A stretch of DNA of 59,184 nt from Lachnospiraceae bacterium (GCA_016290595.1 JAEEUR010000003.1:1-59184), one strand, 5' to 3'. Shown: positions 1 to 15,935, counted from the first letter of the stretch. Made by a program: numbers and translations. Notes: generated from the letters alone by a model not told the origin.

Positions 1-29
1 GAATCTTTATAAATGGAAGGGGTGCTCCG

Positions 30-1115
30 GTGAAAGCTCTGATCGCCATGTCGGGCGGCGTGGATTCCAGCACGGCTGCGTATCTGATGCAGCAAAGCGG
101 CTATGCGTGCGACGGCTGCACGATGAAACTGTATACGAACGAGGACGCGGGCCTTTCCGGATCCGAAGAGGGATCCGCCGGGAAGACCTGCTGCAGCCTG
201 GACGATACCGAGGACGCCCGCAGCGTGGCGTTCCGCCTTGGCATGCCCTTTTACGTCTTCAACTACACGGATGCATTCCGCTGCCGGATCATCCGCGAAT
301 TCGCCGAGACCTATCTGCGCGGAGAAACACCGAATCCCTGCATCAGCTGCAACCGCTTCATGAAGTTCGGCGCGCTGCTGGAACGGGCCCGGGTGCTGGG
401 CTGCGATACGCTGGCGACCGGCCACTACGCGCGCGTCCGCTTCGACGGGACGAAATACCGCCTGCTCAAAGGGCTGGACGCCGCCAAGGACCAGAGCTAC
501 GTGCTGTACTGCCTGACACAGGAGCAGCTGGCGCATATCGCGTTCCCGCTGGGAGAGCTCACGAAGGAGACGGTCCGCGGGATCGCCGAAGCGCAGGGCT
601 TTCTCAACGCCCGCAAGCGGGAAAGCCAGGATATCTGCTTCGTTCCGGACGGGGACTACGCCCGCATCGTGGAGCAGGTGAGCGGCGAAGTGCCGCCGCC
701 CGGCGACTTCGTAAGCCTGGACGGCCGGGTGCTCGGGCGCCACAAGGGGATCATTCACTATACGATCGGCCAGCGGAAGGGCCTGGGGCTCTCCCTGCCC
801 GCTCCGCTTTACGTCTGCCGCATCGACGCCGAAAAGAACCAGGTGGTCCTGGGGCCGCACGAGGCGCTCTTTTCTGATACGGTGCAGGTACGGAACGTAA
901 ACTGGATCGGCGGAGAGGCGCCCGCCGGGCCGATCCCGGTCCAGGCCAAGCTGCGCTACCGCCAGCCGCCGGCCGCCGCGCTCGCCGTCCCGCAGGAGGA
1001 CGGCAGTCTTCTGCTGCAGTTTGCGGCGCCGCAGCGCGCCGTCACCCCGGGCCAGGCCGCCGTTTTCTACGACGGCGACGAGGTCCTCGGCGGCGGAACG
1101 ATCGTAACAAATTAA
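30..1115 (+). CDS. mnmA: tRNA-specific 2-thiouridylase MnmA (GTG start)
   Basis: MKALIAMSGGVDSSTAAYLM PP-loop motif; TPNPCISCNRFMKFG and catalytic Cys motifs. Confidence 0.95.
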   Translation: MKALIAMSGGVDSSTAAYLMQQSGYACDGCTMKLYTNEDAGLSGSEEGSAGKTCCSLDDTEDARSVAFRLGMPFYVFNYTDAFRCRIIREFAETYLRGETPNPCISCNRFMKFGALLERARVLGCDTLATGHYARVRFDGTKYRLLKGLDAAKDQSYVLYCLTQEQLAHIAFPLGELTKETVRGIAEAQGFLNARKRESQDICFVPDGDYARIVEQVSGEVPPPGDFVSLDGRVLGRHKGIIHYTIGQRKGLGLSLPAPLYVCRIDAEKNQVVLGPHEALFSDTVQVRNVNWIGGEAPAGPIPVQAKLRYRQPPAAALAVPQEDGSLLLQFAAPQRAVTPGQAAVFYDGDEVLGGGTIVTN

Positions 1116-1131
1116 TATCAGAAGTTTTAAT

Positions 1132-1250
1132 GCATCTCGAGCGCGCCCGAATAAACTTTCGAGGGGCATTGAGGAGACCTGACTACATCTGATATTCCGG
1201 AAGGTCTCCGAACCGCCCCGAGAAAGTTTTATCGAGGCAGCGAGAGATGC
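1132..1250. repeat. Imperfect palindromic intergenic element, copy 1
   Basis: GCATCTC...GAGATGC ends; inner stem GGAGACCT (1173-1180)/AGGTCTCC (1202-1209); shares sequence with 16036-16185. Confidence 0.75.
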
Positions 1251-1299
1251 CGATAACGATTCTTTTAAGACTGCCTCCGGCAGCCGAAAGGAGAAAATC

Positions 1300-4269
1300 A
1301 TGAAGCATCCGATGAAAAAGATCTTTGCCCTTCTTCTCGTGAGCGTCCTGCTCGTTTCCGCCTGCGGCAAGCAGCCGGCCGAAACCCAGGCCCCGACGAA
1401 GGAATCTCCCGCACCGGCAACGAATGCCCCGACGGAGCCCGTGCCGGCCGCCGAGACCACGCCGAAAACGGCTGAAACCACCGCGGAAGCCACTCCTGCC
1501 CCGACTCAGCCGCCCGCCACCGACCCTGCTCCGACCGAACCGCCGGCAACGGAAGCGGAAGCGACCACCGAAGCACCGACGGAGCCGCCGACGGAGCCCA
1601 CCACTGTCGAACCTACTACAACGGCTGCAACCTGGGAGGATCTGTCCGTTCAGGCAGCCAATCAGGCAAACCGGGGCGATCCTGCCAAGGCGGAAGCCTT
1701 ATACCGTCAGGCCCTGGAACTGACCGACGAGCACCCCGAGCTCTGGCTCCGGGTCGCAGAGATGGCGGAGCGCCAGGAAAAGGAAGCAGAACGGCTGGAA
1801 GCGATCCTGGCCAGCGGCTTCGTTTCCGCGGAAGAAGCCGCCGCGAACACCGTCGGCGTCTGCGGCGAAACGGCCGTCTTCGTGTTGGACAACAAGGGGA
1901 ATCTCACCATCCGCGGGACCGGTGCGGTTTACGAATTTTATTTCGGGAATTCCAGCTACCACAACAGCCACACGGAGCTCGGCCAGAAGCTCCGCTCCGC
2001 CGTCATTGAAGAAGGGATCGAAGAGCTGGGGTCCGGACTGTTCGACAGCTGCGGCAATCTCCGCAGCGTCACGCTGCCGGACAGTCTCCATACGATGCAC
2101 GGCTCCGTCTTTGAGTACTGCCACTCGCTTCGTGAGATCGTGATCCCGGACAGCGTTCAGTCCTTCGGCGGCGACATGTTTATGGAATGCGATTCTCTCC
2201 GCAGCGTTCAATTGCCGGCTTCTCTGACGGAGATCCCCACCTATACGTTTTATAACTGCCGCAAGCTGGAAAGCGTCACGATCCCGGCCGGCGTCACGAA
2301 GATCGGCTACGTGGCGTTTGAACAGTGCTCCTCCCTGAAAGAGCTCGTGCTTCCGGAAGGTCTGACGACGATCGAGGATTATGCTTTCGAGGGCTGCTAC
2401 GCTCTGGAAAAGATCAATCTCCCCGCCTCCATAACAAGCGTGGGCGAAAATATCTTCAGTCACGATACGGCGATGAAGGAGGTCTACGTGCCGGAAAACA
2501 GCAAGGTTTTCGCGCTGGAAAACGGGATCCTGACGGATTATGAAAAGACCACGATCATCGCAGTTCTGGCGGACGTCAGCGGCACGGTAACGCTGCCCGA
2601 AGGGATCACGGAAGTGCCCGAAGGGCTTTTCTATGACAAAAAGGGCCTGACCGAAGTGATCCTTCCCGCCTCTTTGCGCAAGATCTGCGCCGGCGCCTTC
2701 GACGACTGCTGCGATCTGGTCCAGCTCAACATCCCCGAAGGGGTGACCGAGATCAGCGATTACGCCTTCGACAGCTGCACGTCCCTGAAAAGCGTGAGCC
2801 TGCCTTCCACCTTAAAGAGCATCGGCTATCTGGCCTTCAATTTCTGCACCGCACTGGAAAAGATCGAGATCCCGGACAGCGTGACTAAGCTGGGAGAAAG
2901 AGCTTTCCAGAACTGCAAAAGCCTGACGGAGGTCCGCCTGCCGAAGACGCTCACGGAGATCCCGAAGGACTGCTTCGCTTACTGCGAGTCGCTGAAAAAA
3001 ATCGAGCTTCCGGACGGGGTCAGCATCATCTGCTACGCCGCCTTCAACGCCTGCTTTAATCTGGAGGAGGTGATCTGGCCGGAAAGCTTAGGTATCATCG
3101 AGAGCTGGGCCTTCGGCTGGACCGCCCTTAAGGAAGTGACGCTCCCGGAGGGCGTTGCGGAGATCCAGAGCAACGTCTTCGGAAGTTCAAAACTGGAAAA
3201 GATCTGGTTGCCGAAGAGCCTGGAAGAACTGGATGATTACGTTTTTGAGGACGGCGTGGAGATCTTCTACGCCGGCAGCGAAGACGACTGGGACGATCTC
3301 TACGGCGACGGCCCGGCGAAGTATAAAGAAAGCTGCGTCATGCACTACAACGCGGACGGGATCGTCTTCAGTCCGCTGGATTACAGCCTGACGGAGAACT
3401 GGGCCTACTTCGAACTGGGCCCGGAAAAAGACGTGGACGTCTTTCTGATCTGCCCGACGGTGGACACCAAAAGCGAAACAAATTCTTTTGACCTGAACGA
3501 TAAGCTGAAGGGCCGCTTCGTAAACGCCCTGGACATGGAAAAAGGCATCTACGAGGAGACCGGCAGGCTGTTTTCCCCGTATTACCGCCAGATGTCCATC
3601 AATGCCTACACGCTGCCGGCCGACGGGTATGAAAGGGCAAAGCAGATCGCTTATACGGATATCGCCGCCTCTTTCCGCTGGTATCTGGAAAACGAAAACG
3701 GGGGGCGCGGCCTGATCCTGGCCGGCTTTTCCCAGGGCGCGGAGATGTGTCTGGAGCTCTTAAAGGAGTTTTACGGCGGTGACAGCGCGGAGGCTGCCAA
3801 GCTGCGCGACGGCCTGATCACGGTCTATGCCCTCGGCTGGACGGTGACAAAGGAAATGACGGAAGCGTATCCGCAGATCGTTCCCGCCGCCGGCGAACTG
3901 GACGTCGGCACCGTCGTCAGCTTTGACTGCGAAAACGGGACCCTGACGGAGACCATCATTATTCCGGCCGGCGTTGCGGCGCTGTCCATCAATCCGTTAA
4001 ACTGGAAGACCGACGGGACCAAGGCGGATAAATCCCTCAATCTTGGCGCGGTGATGTCGACCGGCGCGGAAGCGGTTCCCGCCCTTTGCGGCGCCTATAT
4101 CGGTGCGCGCGGCGAGCTGATCGTCACGGACGTAAAAACGGAAGACTACCCGCCGGTACTGGATATCTTCCCGGAAGGCGCCTTCCATCTGTACGACTAC
4201 ATGTTTTTCTTTACCAATCTGAAGCAGAATATCGCGGACCGGACAGCGGCCTGGAAAGCCGCCCACTGA
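1300..4269 (+). CDS. Lipoprotein with P/T/E-rich linker, TPR-like segment, BspA-type leucine-rich repeats (LRR_5) and C-terminal DUF3089-like alpha/beta-hydrolase domain
   Basis: Lipobox LLVSAC; many copies of LPxxLxxIxxxAFxxCxxLxxVxIP; C-terminal VDVFLICPTVD...GGRGLILAGFSQGAEM. Confidence 0.8.
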   Translation: MKHPMKKIFALLLVSVLLVSACGKQPAETQAPTKESPAPATNAPTEPVPAAETTPKTAETTAEATPAPTQPPATDPAPTEPPATEAEATTEAPTEPPTEPTTVEPTTTAATWEDLSVQAANQANRGDPAKAEALYRQALELTDEHPELWLRVAEMAERQEKEAERLEAILASGFVSAEEAAANTVGVCGETAVFVLDNKGNLTIRGTGAVYEFYFGNSSYHNSHTELGQKLRSAVIEEGIEELGSGLFDSCGNLRSVTLPDSLHTMHGSVFEYCHSLREIVIPDSVQSFGGDMFMECDSLRSVQLPASLTEIPTYTFYNCRKLESVTIPAGVTKIGYVAFEQCSSLKELVLPEGLTTIEDYAFEGCYALEKINLPASITSVGENIFSHDTAMKEVYVPENSKVFALENGILTDYEKTTIIAVLADVSGTVTLPEGITEVPEGLFYDKKGLTEVILPASLRKICAGAFDDCCDLVQLNIPEGVTEISDYAFDSCTSLKSVSLPSTLKSIGYLAFNFCTALEKIEIPDSVTKLGERAFQNCKSLTEVRLPKTLTEIPKDCFAYCESLKKIELPDGVSIICYAAFNACFNLEEVIWPESLGIIESWAFGWTALKEVTLPEGVAEIQSNVFGSSKLEKIWLPKSLEELDDYVFEDGVEIFYAGSEDDWDDLYGDGPAKYKESCVMHYNADGIVFSPLDYSLTENWAYFELGPEKDVDVFLICPTVDTKSETNSFDLNDKLKGRFVNALDMEKGIYEETGRLFSPYYRQMSINAYTLPADGYERAKQIAYTDIAASFRWYLENENGGRGLILAGFSQGAEMCLELLKEFYGGDSAEAAKLRDGLITVYALGWTVTKEMTEAYPQIVPAAGELDVGTVVSFDCENGTLTETIIIPAGVAALSINPLNWKTDGTKADKSLNLGAVMSTGAEAVPALCGAYIGARGELIVTDVKTEDYPPVLDIFPEGAFHLYDYMFFFTNLKQNIADRTAAWKAAH

Positions 4270-4293
4270 TCCGGGCTGTTTCCGCTTCGATAC

Positions 4294-4710
4294 TTACCGC
4301 TCTAGTTTTTCAAGCAGCAGCTCGTGCAGATCGGGCCGCTGCTTTTTTAAGCGCAGCGGTCGGCCTTCCGCGCTCAGAAAGCAGTGTTCGCTTTCGCCAT
4401 CAAAGACAGGCCGGCCGTCTTCCTGCGTCATTTCATAGCGGAAGATCATGCGGATGCCGCTGTATTCCGTGAGGGATGCGCGGATGTGCAGCACATCGTC
4501 GAAGCGGCTGGTCCCCTTGTAATCGCCCCGGACGGCCGTCACGGCGGAGAGGATCCCCTCCCTTTCGAGCGCCGCCCAGTCAAGGCCCCAGCTTCTTAAG
4601 AGCTCCACCCGGGCCTCCTCCATAAAGCGGATATAGTTCGAATGATGGGTCAGGCCCATCTGATCCGTCTCGTAATATTTTACGCGGTGCACGTAGATAA
4701 AGTCTTCCAT
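4294..4710 (-). CDS. Acyl-CoA thioester hydrolase, YbgC/4HBT family
   Basis: HRVKYYETDQMGLTHHSNYIRFMEEARVELLR hot-dog thioesterase signature. Confidence 0.9.
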   Translation of the reverse strand: MEDFIYVHRVKYYETDQMGLTHHSNYIRFMEEARVELLRSWGLDWAALEREGILSAVTAVRGDYKGTSRFDDVLHIRASLTEYSGIRMIFRYEMTQEDGRPVFDGESEHCFLSAEGRPLRLKKQRPDLHELLLEKLER

Positions 4711-4756
4711 GACAGGTCTTCCTTCCTTTTTCTGCCCGGCTGCCGGGTCCTGCTTT

Positions 4757-6019
4757 CTACTCGATCCCGTGCTCCCGCGTGTCCAGCGTCTCCATCTTCA
4801 GCTTGGAATAGGCGAAGCGCTGCGTGCCGTAGAGGCTGTAATAGCCCGAAAGCACGAAGGACAGGGCGACCGTCACGGCAAAATACGACAGCCCCTGGCC
4901 GTGGAACATCTCCATGGCGATGAGGAGCGAAGCGACGGGGCAGTTCGTGGCGCCGGCAAACAGGGCGATCATGCCGCAGGCCGCGCTTAAGGAAACGGGC
5001 AGCCCCGTCAGGCTCCCGAAGAGCGCACCGAAGGCCGCCCCGATGCTTAAGGTCGGGACGATCTCGCCGCCCCGGAAGCCGCCGGCGACTGCGATCGCGG
5101 TAAATAAGAGCTTTAAGGCAAAGGCCGCCGGGATGACCTCCTCCCGCATGGCCTCGCCGATCAGCCCGGTCCCGGCGCCGGTATAGCGCTGGCCGCCGAT
5201 CAGAAACGTCAGGCCGGCGAACAGAAGGCCCGCCGCCAGCACCCGCAGATAGGGATTCGGCAGCCGTTTTTTCGCCTGTTTTTCCGCACCGTGCAGCACC
5301 ACGACCAGGATCACGGCCAAACCCGCACAGAGAAGCCCCAGCAGAATAGTCCAGAGCAGGTTTTTCCAGTCCATCTCCGGAACGGACAGAATGGTCCAGC
5401 TTTCCGCCTCCGCGCCCAGGAGCCGGCTGACGCCGGTCCCGATGAAGGCTGAAAAGACACAGGGGACCAGCGCCGCATAGTAAAACACGCCGACGCTGAT
5501 GACCTCGATGCAGAAGACGGCCGCCGCGACCGGCGTGCCGAAGAGCGCCGCGAAGACCGCCGCCATGCCGCACATGATGGCGCTGCGGGCGTCCTTTTCA
5601 TCCAATTTTAAGAGCTCGCCGAGCCTGGCGCCGAGCCAGCCGCCCAGCTGCAGCGCCGCACCTTCCCGTCCGACCGACGCGCCGCCCGCGTGGGACAGCA
5701 CGGTCGAGACGAAGATCAGCGGGCCGGTCGGCTTCGTGACTAGATCGTTCGCGGAGATGGAGGCCAGGACCATATTGGTGCCGCGGTTTTTCTCCTCTCC
5801 GGTGATCCTGTACAGAAAAACGATGACCAGGCCGAAAAGCGGCAGCAGCCAGACCATCCACGGCTGTCCCGTACGAAGGCCCGTGACCCGGCGGATACAC
5901 CAGCCGAAGGCCCCGCCGATGAGGCCGCCGGCCGCGCCGCAGATCAGGGCGAAGATCGTCCAGCAGATCAGGTACCGCGCGCCTTCCGCGATCGGATGTT
6001 TTTTCCAGTTTTTCAGCAT
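4757..6019 (-). CDS. ClC-family chloride channel/antiporter
   Basis: GREGAALQLGGWLG motif, polytopic membrane protein. Confidence 0.9.
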   Translation of the reverse strand: MLKNWKKHPIAEGARYLICWTIFALICGAAGGLIGGAFGWCIRRVTGLRTGQPWMVWLLPLFGLVIVFLYRITGEEKNRGTNMVLASISANDLVTKPTGPLIFVSTVLSHAGGASVGREGAALQLGGWLGARLGELLKLDEKDARSAIMCGMAAVFAALFGTPVAAAVFCIEVISVGVFYYAALVPCVFSAFIGTGVSRLLGAEAESWTILSVPEMDWKNLLWTILLGLLCAGLAVILVVVLHGAEKQAKKRLPNPYLRVLAAGLLFAGLTFLIGGQRYTGAGTGLIGEAMREEVIPAAFALKLLFTAIAVAGGFRGGEIVPTLSIGAAFGALFGSLTGLPVSLSAACGMIALFAGATNCPVASLLIAMEMFHGQGLSYFAVTVALSFVLSGYYSLYGTQRFAYSKLKMETLDTREHGIE

Positions 6020-6040
6020 AGTCGACTACTCTTTCCGGCC

Positions 6041-7417
6041 TTACGGCTCTTTCATCTTCCGCAATTCGGATATCGCCAGCGGGATCGACACGCTGACGGA
6101 CAGCACGTCGGCCGCCGCCTGCGTGATCTCCACGCCGAACAGCCCGAACAGCTCCGGCAGGATCAGGATCAGCGGGATAAAGAACAGGCCGCTGCGGGCG
6201 GACGCGGTGACGGACGCCTTCACGCCCTTTCCCATGGACTGCAGCATCATATTGGTGATCACGATGGTGGCTAAAAACGGCAGGGCCATCGCCTGGTACC
6301 GGAGCGCCACGGCCCCGACGGCGATCACGTCCGGATCGTCGCGGAAAAAGCCGATGATCGACGGGGCAAAGCAAAGGCACAGCGCCGCCATCCCGATCAG
6401 GAAAACCGTTCCGTAACGCACGCAGAAGAAGTACCCTTCCCGCACGCGGTCCTTCTTGCCCGCGCCGTAGTTGAACGCGCAGACCGGCTGATAGCCCTGT
6501 CCGAAGCCGATCATGGCGCTGGAGACGAACATCATCACGCGGGTCGTCACGCTCATGCCGGCGATGGCCGCGTCCCCGTAGACGCGGCAGGCCCGGTTTA
6601 AGAGCACCGTTGCGATGGCCGCCAGCCCCTGGCGGAACAGCGCCGGGATGCCGCCGTTTATGATCTGGACCAGATAGTGCGCGTTCAGGCGCACGTTCAA
6701 GACTTTCAGGCGGATATTGGCCCCGCGGCGGCTGCCGATGAAAAGCACCGTGAAGCTGATCATCTGCCCGCAGATGGTGGCCAGCGCCGCGCCGGCGACC
6801 TTTAAGTCAAAGACAAAGATCAGAAGAGGATCCAGCCCGATATTGAGGACCGCGCCGCACATCAGGCCGACCATTGCGTAAACGGCGCTGCCCTGATAGC
6901 GCAGCTGATTGTTCAGGACGAACTGGGCCATCATGAACGGCGCGCCGATCGCGATGATCCGGAGATAACTGACGGTATCCGCGACCGTCGTGTCCAGGGC
7001 GCCTAAAAAGTAGGCGAGCGGCCGGACGAAGAGATTGATGGCCGCTGCCGTTACCGCACCGATGATAAAGGCCAGCGCCAGGCCGGTGGCCGCCATCTCC
7101 TCCGCTTCCTTCTGCTTTCCTGCACCTAACATGCGGGAAAGGAAGTTTCCCGAACCCTGGCCGCAGAAAAAGCCGAAAGCCTGGATCACCGCCATGGCGG
7201 AGAAACAAAGACCGACCGCGGCCGTCGCTTCCGTTGAGATCTTTCCGACAAAAAAGGTATCCGCCGCATTGTAGAGCGCCGTCACCAGCATGCTGAGGAT
7301 GGTCGGGACCGACAGCCGCAGGATCAACTCCGGCACCGGCGTTTCCGTCAGTTTTTTATAGCGCGCCTTCGCGGCCTCGCTCATCGCCTGTTCATTCTTT
7401 TTGATTTCTTCCGGCAT
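6041..7417 (-). CDS. MATE family efflux transporter
   Basis: ALYNAADTFFVGKIS...PTILSMLV; polytopic membrane protein. Confidence 0.92.
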   Translation of the reverse strand: MPEEIKKNEQAMSEAAKARYKKLTETPVPELILRLSVPTILSMLVTALYNAADTFFVGKISTEATAAVGLCFSAMAVIQAFGFFCGQGSGNFLSRMLGAGKQKEAEEMAATGLALAFIIGAVTAAAINLFVRPLAYFLGALDTTVADTVSYLRIIAIGAPFMMAQFVLNNQLRYQGSAVYAMVGLMCGAVLNIGLDPLLIFVFDLKVAGAALATICGQMISFTVLFIGSRRGANIRLKVLNVRLNAHYLVQIINGGIPALFRQGLAAIATVLLNRACRVYGDAAIAGMSVTTRVMMFVSSAMIGFGQGYQPVCAFNYGAGKKDRVREGYFFCVRYGTVFLIGMAALCLCFAPSIIGFFRDDPDVIAVGAVALRYQAMALPFLATIVITNMMLQSMGKGVKASVTASARSGLFFIPLILILPELFGLFGVEITQAAADVLSVSVSIPLAISELRKMKEP

Positions 7418-7464
7418 GGATGGTTCACCTTTCAGAAATGCGGCAGTTCTGTATATAAACGGTT

Positions 7465-8349
7465 TTATTCTTTCTTTTCACTGAGAACTTGTTTTTTTGC
7501 CGTCTTTTTCTCCTCCCAGTGCGGCAGAAGCCCGTGCAGGGTGACGGCGGCGATGACGATGGCGGAGCCTAAGATCGCGAGCGCGCTCATCTTTTCACCG
7601 CAGAAAATGGCGACGGGAATCGGATTGAAAATGGGTTCTATGGTCAGCAGGATGGAAGCCTCCACGGGATCGACGCGGTGGATGTTCCGGGCGAACAGCG
7701 CGTTGGCCAGGCCGTACTGGAAGACCGCCATGATCAGCAGCCAGACGATGTTTTTCGCGTCAAACGCCAGCTTCTCCGTGAAAAAGAACGGCAGGCAGAT
7801 CAGAAAACTGAGAATATTGCTGAGAATGGCCGTATCTTCCGTATCGCAGTCCTGATCGTTCATGATGATGATCTGGCCGGCAAAGGTAAAGGCGCTCGCA
7901 AGCGCCAGCGCGTTGCCGAGGAGGCGCGTAAAGTCCAGGCTGTCCAGAAAGCTGATCGCGCAGCCCGCAAAGACGGCGAGCGTCAGCAGAAGTTCCGCCA
8001 GCCGTGCCTTCCGGTGACGGAACAGGACGGCAAAGACGAAGACCAGGACCGAGGCGGTGTACTGCAACACGATGGCGGTCCCTGCCGTGGTCAGCTTGAT
8101 CGCCATCACGTAAAGGATGCCGGTGGCGCTCATCATGAAGGCGCCGAGCAGGTTTTTCTTCGTGAATTTCAGGCGCAGGTTCCGCTTGACGGTAAAAAGA
8201 ATGATTAAAGAAATAAGGCTGCGGACCGCCACGATAGGCAGCGGTCCCCAGCTGATGGATTTCACGCACACGCCGGCCAGGCCCCAGAGCAGGGCCGTTA
8301 TCAGGATCATCAGGCGGCCGGTGTTATGTTGTTTACTTTCTCGCGGCAA
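7465..8349 (-). CDS. EamA/DMT family transporter
   Basis: Two EamA-type halves, about 10 TM. Confidence 0.88.
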   Translation of the reverse strand: MPRESKQHNTGRLMILITALLWGLAGVCVKSISWGPLPIVAVRSLISLIILFTVKRNLRLKFTKKNLLGAFMMSATGILYVMAIKLTTAGTAIVLQYTASVLVFVFAVLFRHRKARLAELLLTLAVFAGCAISFLDSLDFTRLLGNALALASAFTFAGQIIIMNDQDCDTEDTAILSNILSFLICLPFFFTEKLAFDAKNIVWLLIMAVFQYGLANALFARNIHRVDPVEASILLTIEPIFNPIPVAIFCGEKMSALAILGSAIVIAAVTLHGLLPHWEEKKTAKKQVLSEKKE

Positions 8350-9310
8350 CAGCCTTCACCTTCTCTGCGATATGCTCCGCGGTAAGTCCGAAACGTTTCT
8401 GCAGGTAGCTCTGCGGGCCGACTTCGCCGAATTCGTCCTCGACGGCGACCTGGCCGGCCGGGACCGGGCAGTTTTCCGCCAGCACTTCGAGCAGGGCGTC
8501 GTACAGACCGCCGTTTTTGTTGTGGTTTTCGGCCGCGACCAGGCAGCCGGTCTTCTTCACGGAGGCGATAACGGTCTTCTTGTCGATCGGCTTGATGGTG
8601 ACCGGGTCGATGACCTCGATCTCGATGCCCTCTTCCGCTAACATCTTCGCCGCCTTCATGGCTTCGTGCAGCATGATGCCGCTTGCCACGACGGTGCAGT
8701 CCTTTCCTTCGCGGACGACGACGGCCTTTCCGACCGTAAAGTGCGTGCCGGGCTCATAGACCTTCGCCAGATCCTTGCGGCCGACGCGGATATATTTGAC
8801 GCCGGGCAGGTCCTTGCTCTGCCGCAGCACGTCTTCCAGCTGCACCATGTCCGTCGGGTCAAAAATGATGGCTGTGGGGATGGTCCGGTACAGGGCGACG
8901 TCCTCAAAAGGCATGTGCGTGCCGCCGTTTAAGGCCGCCGTCACGCCGGGATCGGTGCCGAGCACGGTGATATCGTTCTTCGCATAGGCGCCGCTTAAAA
9001 AGACCTGGTCAAAGACGCGGCGGGAGGCGAAGGGGCCGAAGGTATGCAGCAGCGGCTTGAAGCCGGAGGCCGCCAGACCGCAGGCGACGCCGACCATGTT
9101 GGCTTCGGCGATGCCGCACTCGACCGCCCGGTCGGGGTTGGCCTTGCCCCACTTTAAGGTGCCGATGCAGCTCATTAAGTCCGCATCCAGATAGATGAAA
9201 TCGGGGTCTTCCGCCGCCAGACGCGGGATCAGACTGCCGAGGAGGCTCTTCGCCTGCGTCGGATCCATGCTTCCGTCATAAATGATCTTCATCACGCTTC
9301 CTCCTCCCAT
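8333..9310 (-). CDS. Transketolase C-terminal subunit
   Basis: Pyrimidine-binding plus C-terminal transketolase domains; overlaps the N-terminal subunit. Confidence 0.92.
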   Translation of the reverse strand: MGGGSVMKIIYDGSMDPTQAKSLLGSLIPRLAAEDPDFIYLDADLMSCIGTLKWGKANPDRAVECGIAEANMVGVACGLAASGFKPLLHTFGPFASRRVFDQVFLSGAYAKNDITVLGTDPGVTAALNGGTHMPFEDVALYRTIPTAIIFDPTDMVQLEDVLRQSKDLPGVKYIRVGRKDLAKVYEPGTHFTVGKAVVVREGKDCTVVASGIMLHEAMKAAKMLAEEGIEIEVIDPVTIKPIDKKTVIASVKKTGCLVAAENHNKNGGLYDALLEVLAENCPVPAGQVAVEDEFGEVGPQSYLQKRFGLTAEHIAEKVKAVAARK

Positions 9311-10140
9311 TTCGCGATCTCGGCCTTCAGCCCGGCCGTCCAGCGCTCGAACTGATCGTCGCTGACGGGGATGCTGTGGTTCATCTCGGTCTCTTCGACT
9401 TCCTTGACGCCGGCGCCCTTGACGTTGTCCATGACGATGGCATAAGGCTTGTCGCCGCCCTCCCGGGTCTTTTCGAGAGCTGCCGCAAGTTCTTCCACGT
9501 CGTTGCCGTTCACGACCTGCGTGTCAAAGCCGAAAGCGTTTAACTTTGCGGCGTAGTCGCCCATCGGCAGGATCTCGTCCACCCGGCCGTCCAGCTGCTT
9601 CTTGTTCCAGTCCAGAAGCACGACCAGATTGGAGAGCTTCTTGGCGGAAGCGAAAGCGAAGGCTTCCCAGACCTGGCCTTCGTCGCACTCGCCGTCGCCG
9701 ACGATGAGGAAGGTCCGGCAGTCACGCCCCTTCAGGCGGTCGCCGAGCGCCATGCCGCAGGCGAGAGAAGTGCCCTGACCCAGGGAACCGGTGGTCATAT
9801 CCACGCCGGGGGTCAGATTGCGGTCCGTGTGGCTCGGCAGATGGGTGCCGGGCTTGTTCAGGGTCGTTAATTCCTCATAGGAGAAGTAGCCCTGTACGGC
9901 CAGCGCGCCGTATACGCCGGGGCCGGCATGGCCCTTGGAGGTGACCAGTTTGTCGCGCTCCGGCCATTTCGGGTTCTTCGGATCGGTCTTCATTTCACGT
10001 CCGAACAGGACAGCCAGCGCGTCGCAGATGCTAAGGGAGCCGCCGACGTGGCCGCTGCCCAGGGAGTGGATGGCGGTCAGAGCCGCGATCCGGATCTCGG
10101 CGGCCTTGATTTTTAAGGCCGCAGCTTCTTTCTTGTCCAA
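9292..10140 (-). CDS. Transketolase N-terminal subunit (TPP-binding)
   Basis: GSGHVGGSLSICDALAVL...GDGECDEGQVWEA. Confidence 0.93.
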   Translation of the reverse strand: MDKKEAAALKIKAAEIRIAALTAIHSLGSGHVGGSLSICDALAVLFGREMKTDPKNPKWPERDKLVTSKGHAGPGVYGALAVQGYFSYEELTTLNKPGTHLPSHTDRNLTPGVDMTTGSLGQGTSLACGMALGDRLKGRDCRTFLIVGDGECDEGQVWEAFAFASAKKLSNLVVLLDWNKKQLDGRVDEILPMGDYAAKLNAFGFDTQVVNGNDVEELAAALEKTREGGDKPYAIVMDNVKGAGVKEVEETEMNHSIPVSDDQFERWTAGLKAEIAKWEEEA

Positions 10141-10170
10141 GATGGCACCTTCTTTCCTATACGTAATTTT

Positions 10171-12696
<2,526 letters not shown>

Positions 12697-12706
12697 ACTC
12701 TCTCCC

Positions 12707-15725
<3,019 letters not shown>

Positions 15726-15735
<10 letters not shown>

Positions 15736-15935
15736 GTGAGCGTTACACTCTTTCCTTCCATTTCTATGAGATCGCCGGGCACGCACTTCCGTCCGCGTCT
15801 GGTATCGACTTCGCCGTTGACCTTCACTTCTCCGTTCTGGATCCGTTCCTTCGCCTCGGCGCCGTTCTCCACCAAGCCCGCCAGTTTCAGGGCCTGCCCC
15901 AGCTTGATAAAACCGTCTCTGATCGCAACTTCCAT
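15726..15935 (-). CDS. yaaA: S4-domain RNA-binding protein YaaA-like
   Basis: FIKLGQALKLAGLVENGAEAKERIQNGEVKVNGEVDTRRGRK; position between recF and dnaN. Confidence 0.88.

Noticed and set aside
8333-10140. Split transketolase as a broken gene
   Set aside because: Separate N- and C-terminal subunits with overlapping ends are a normal arrangement in Firmicutes.
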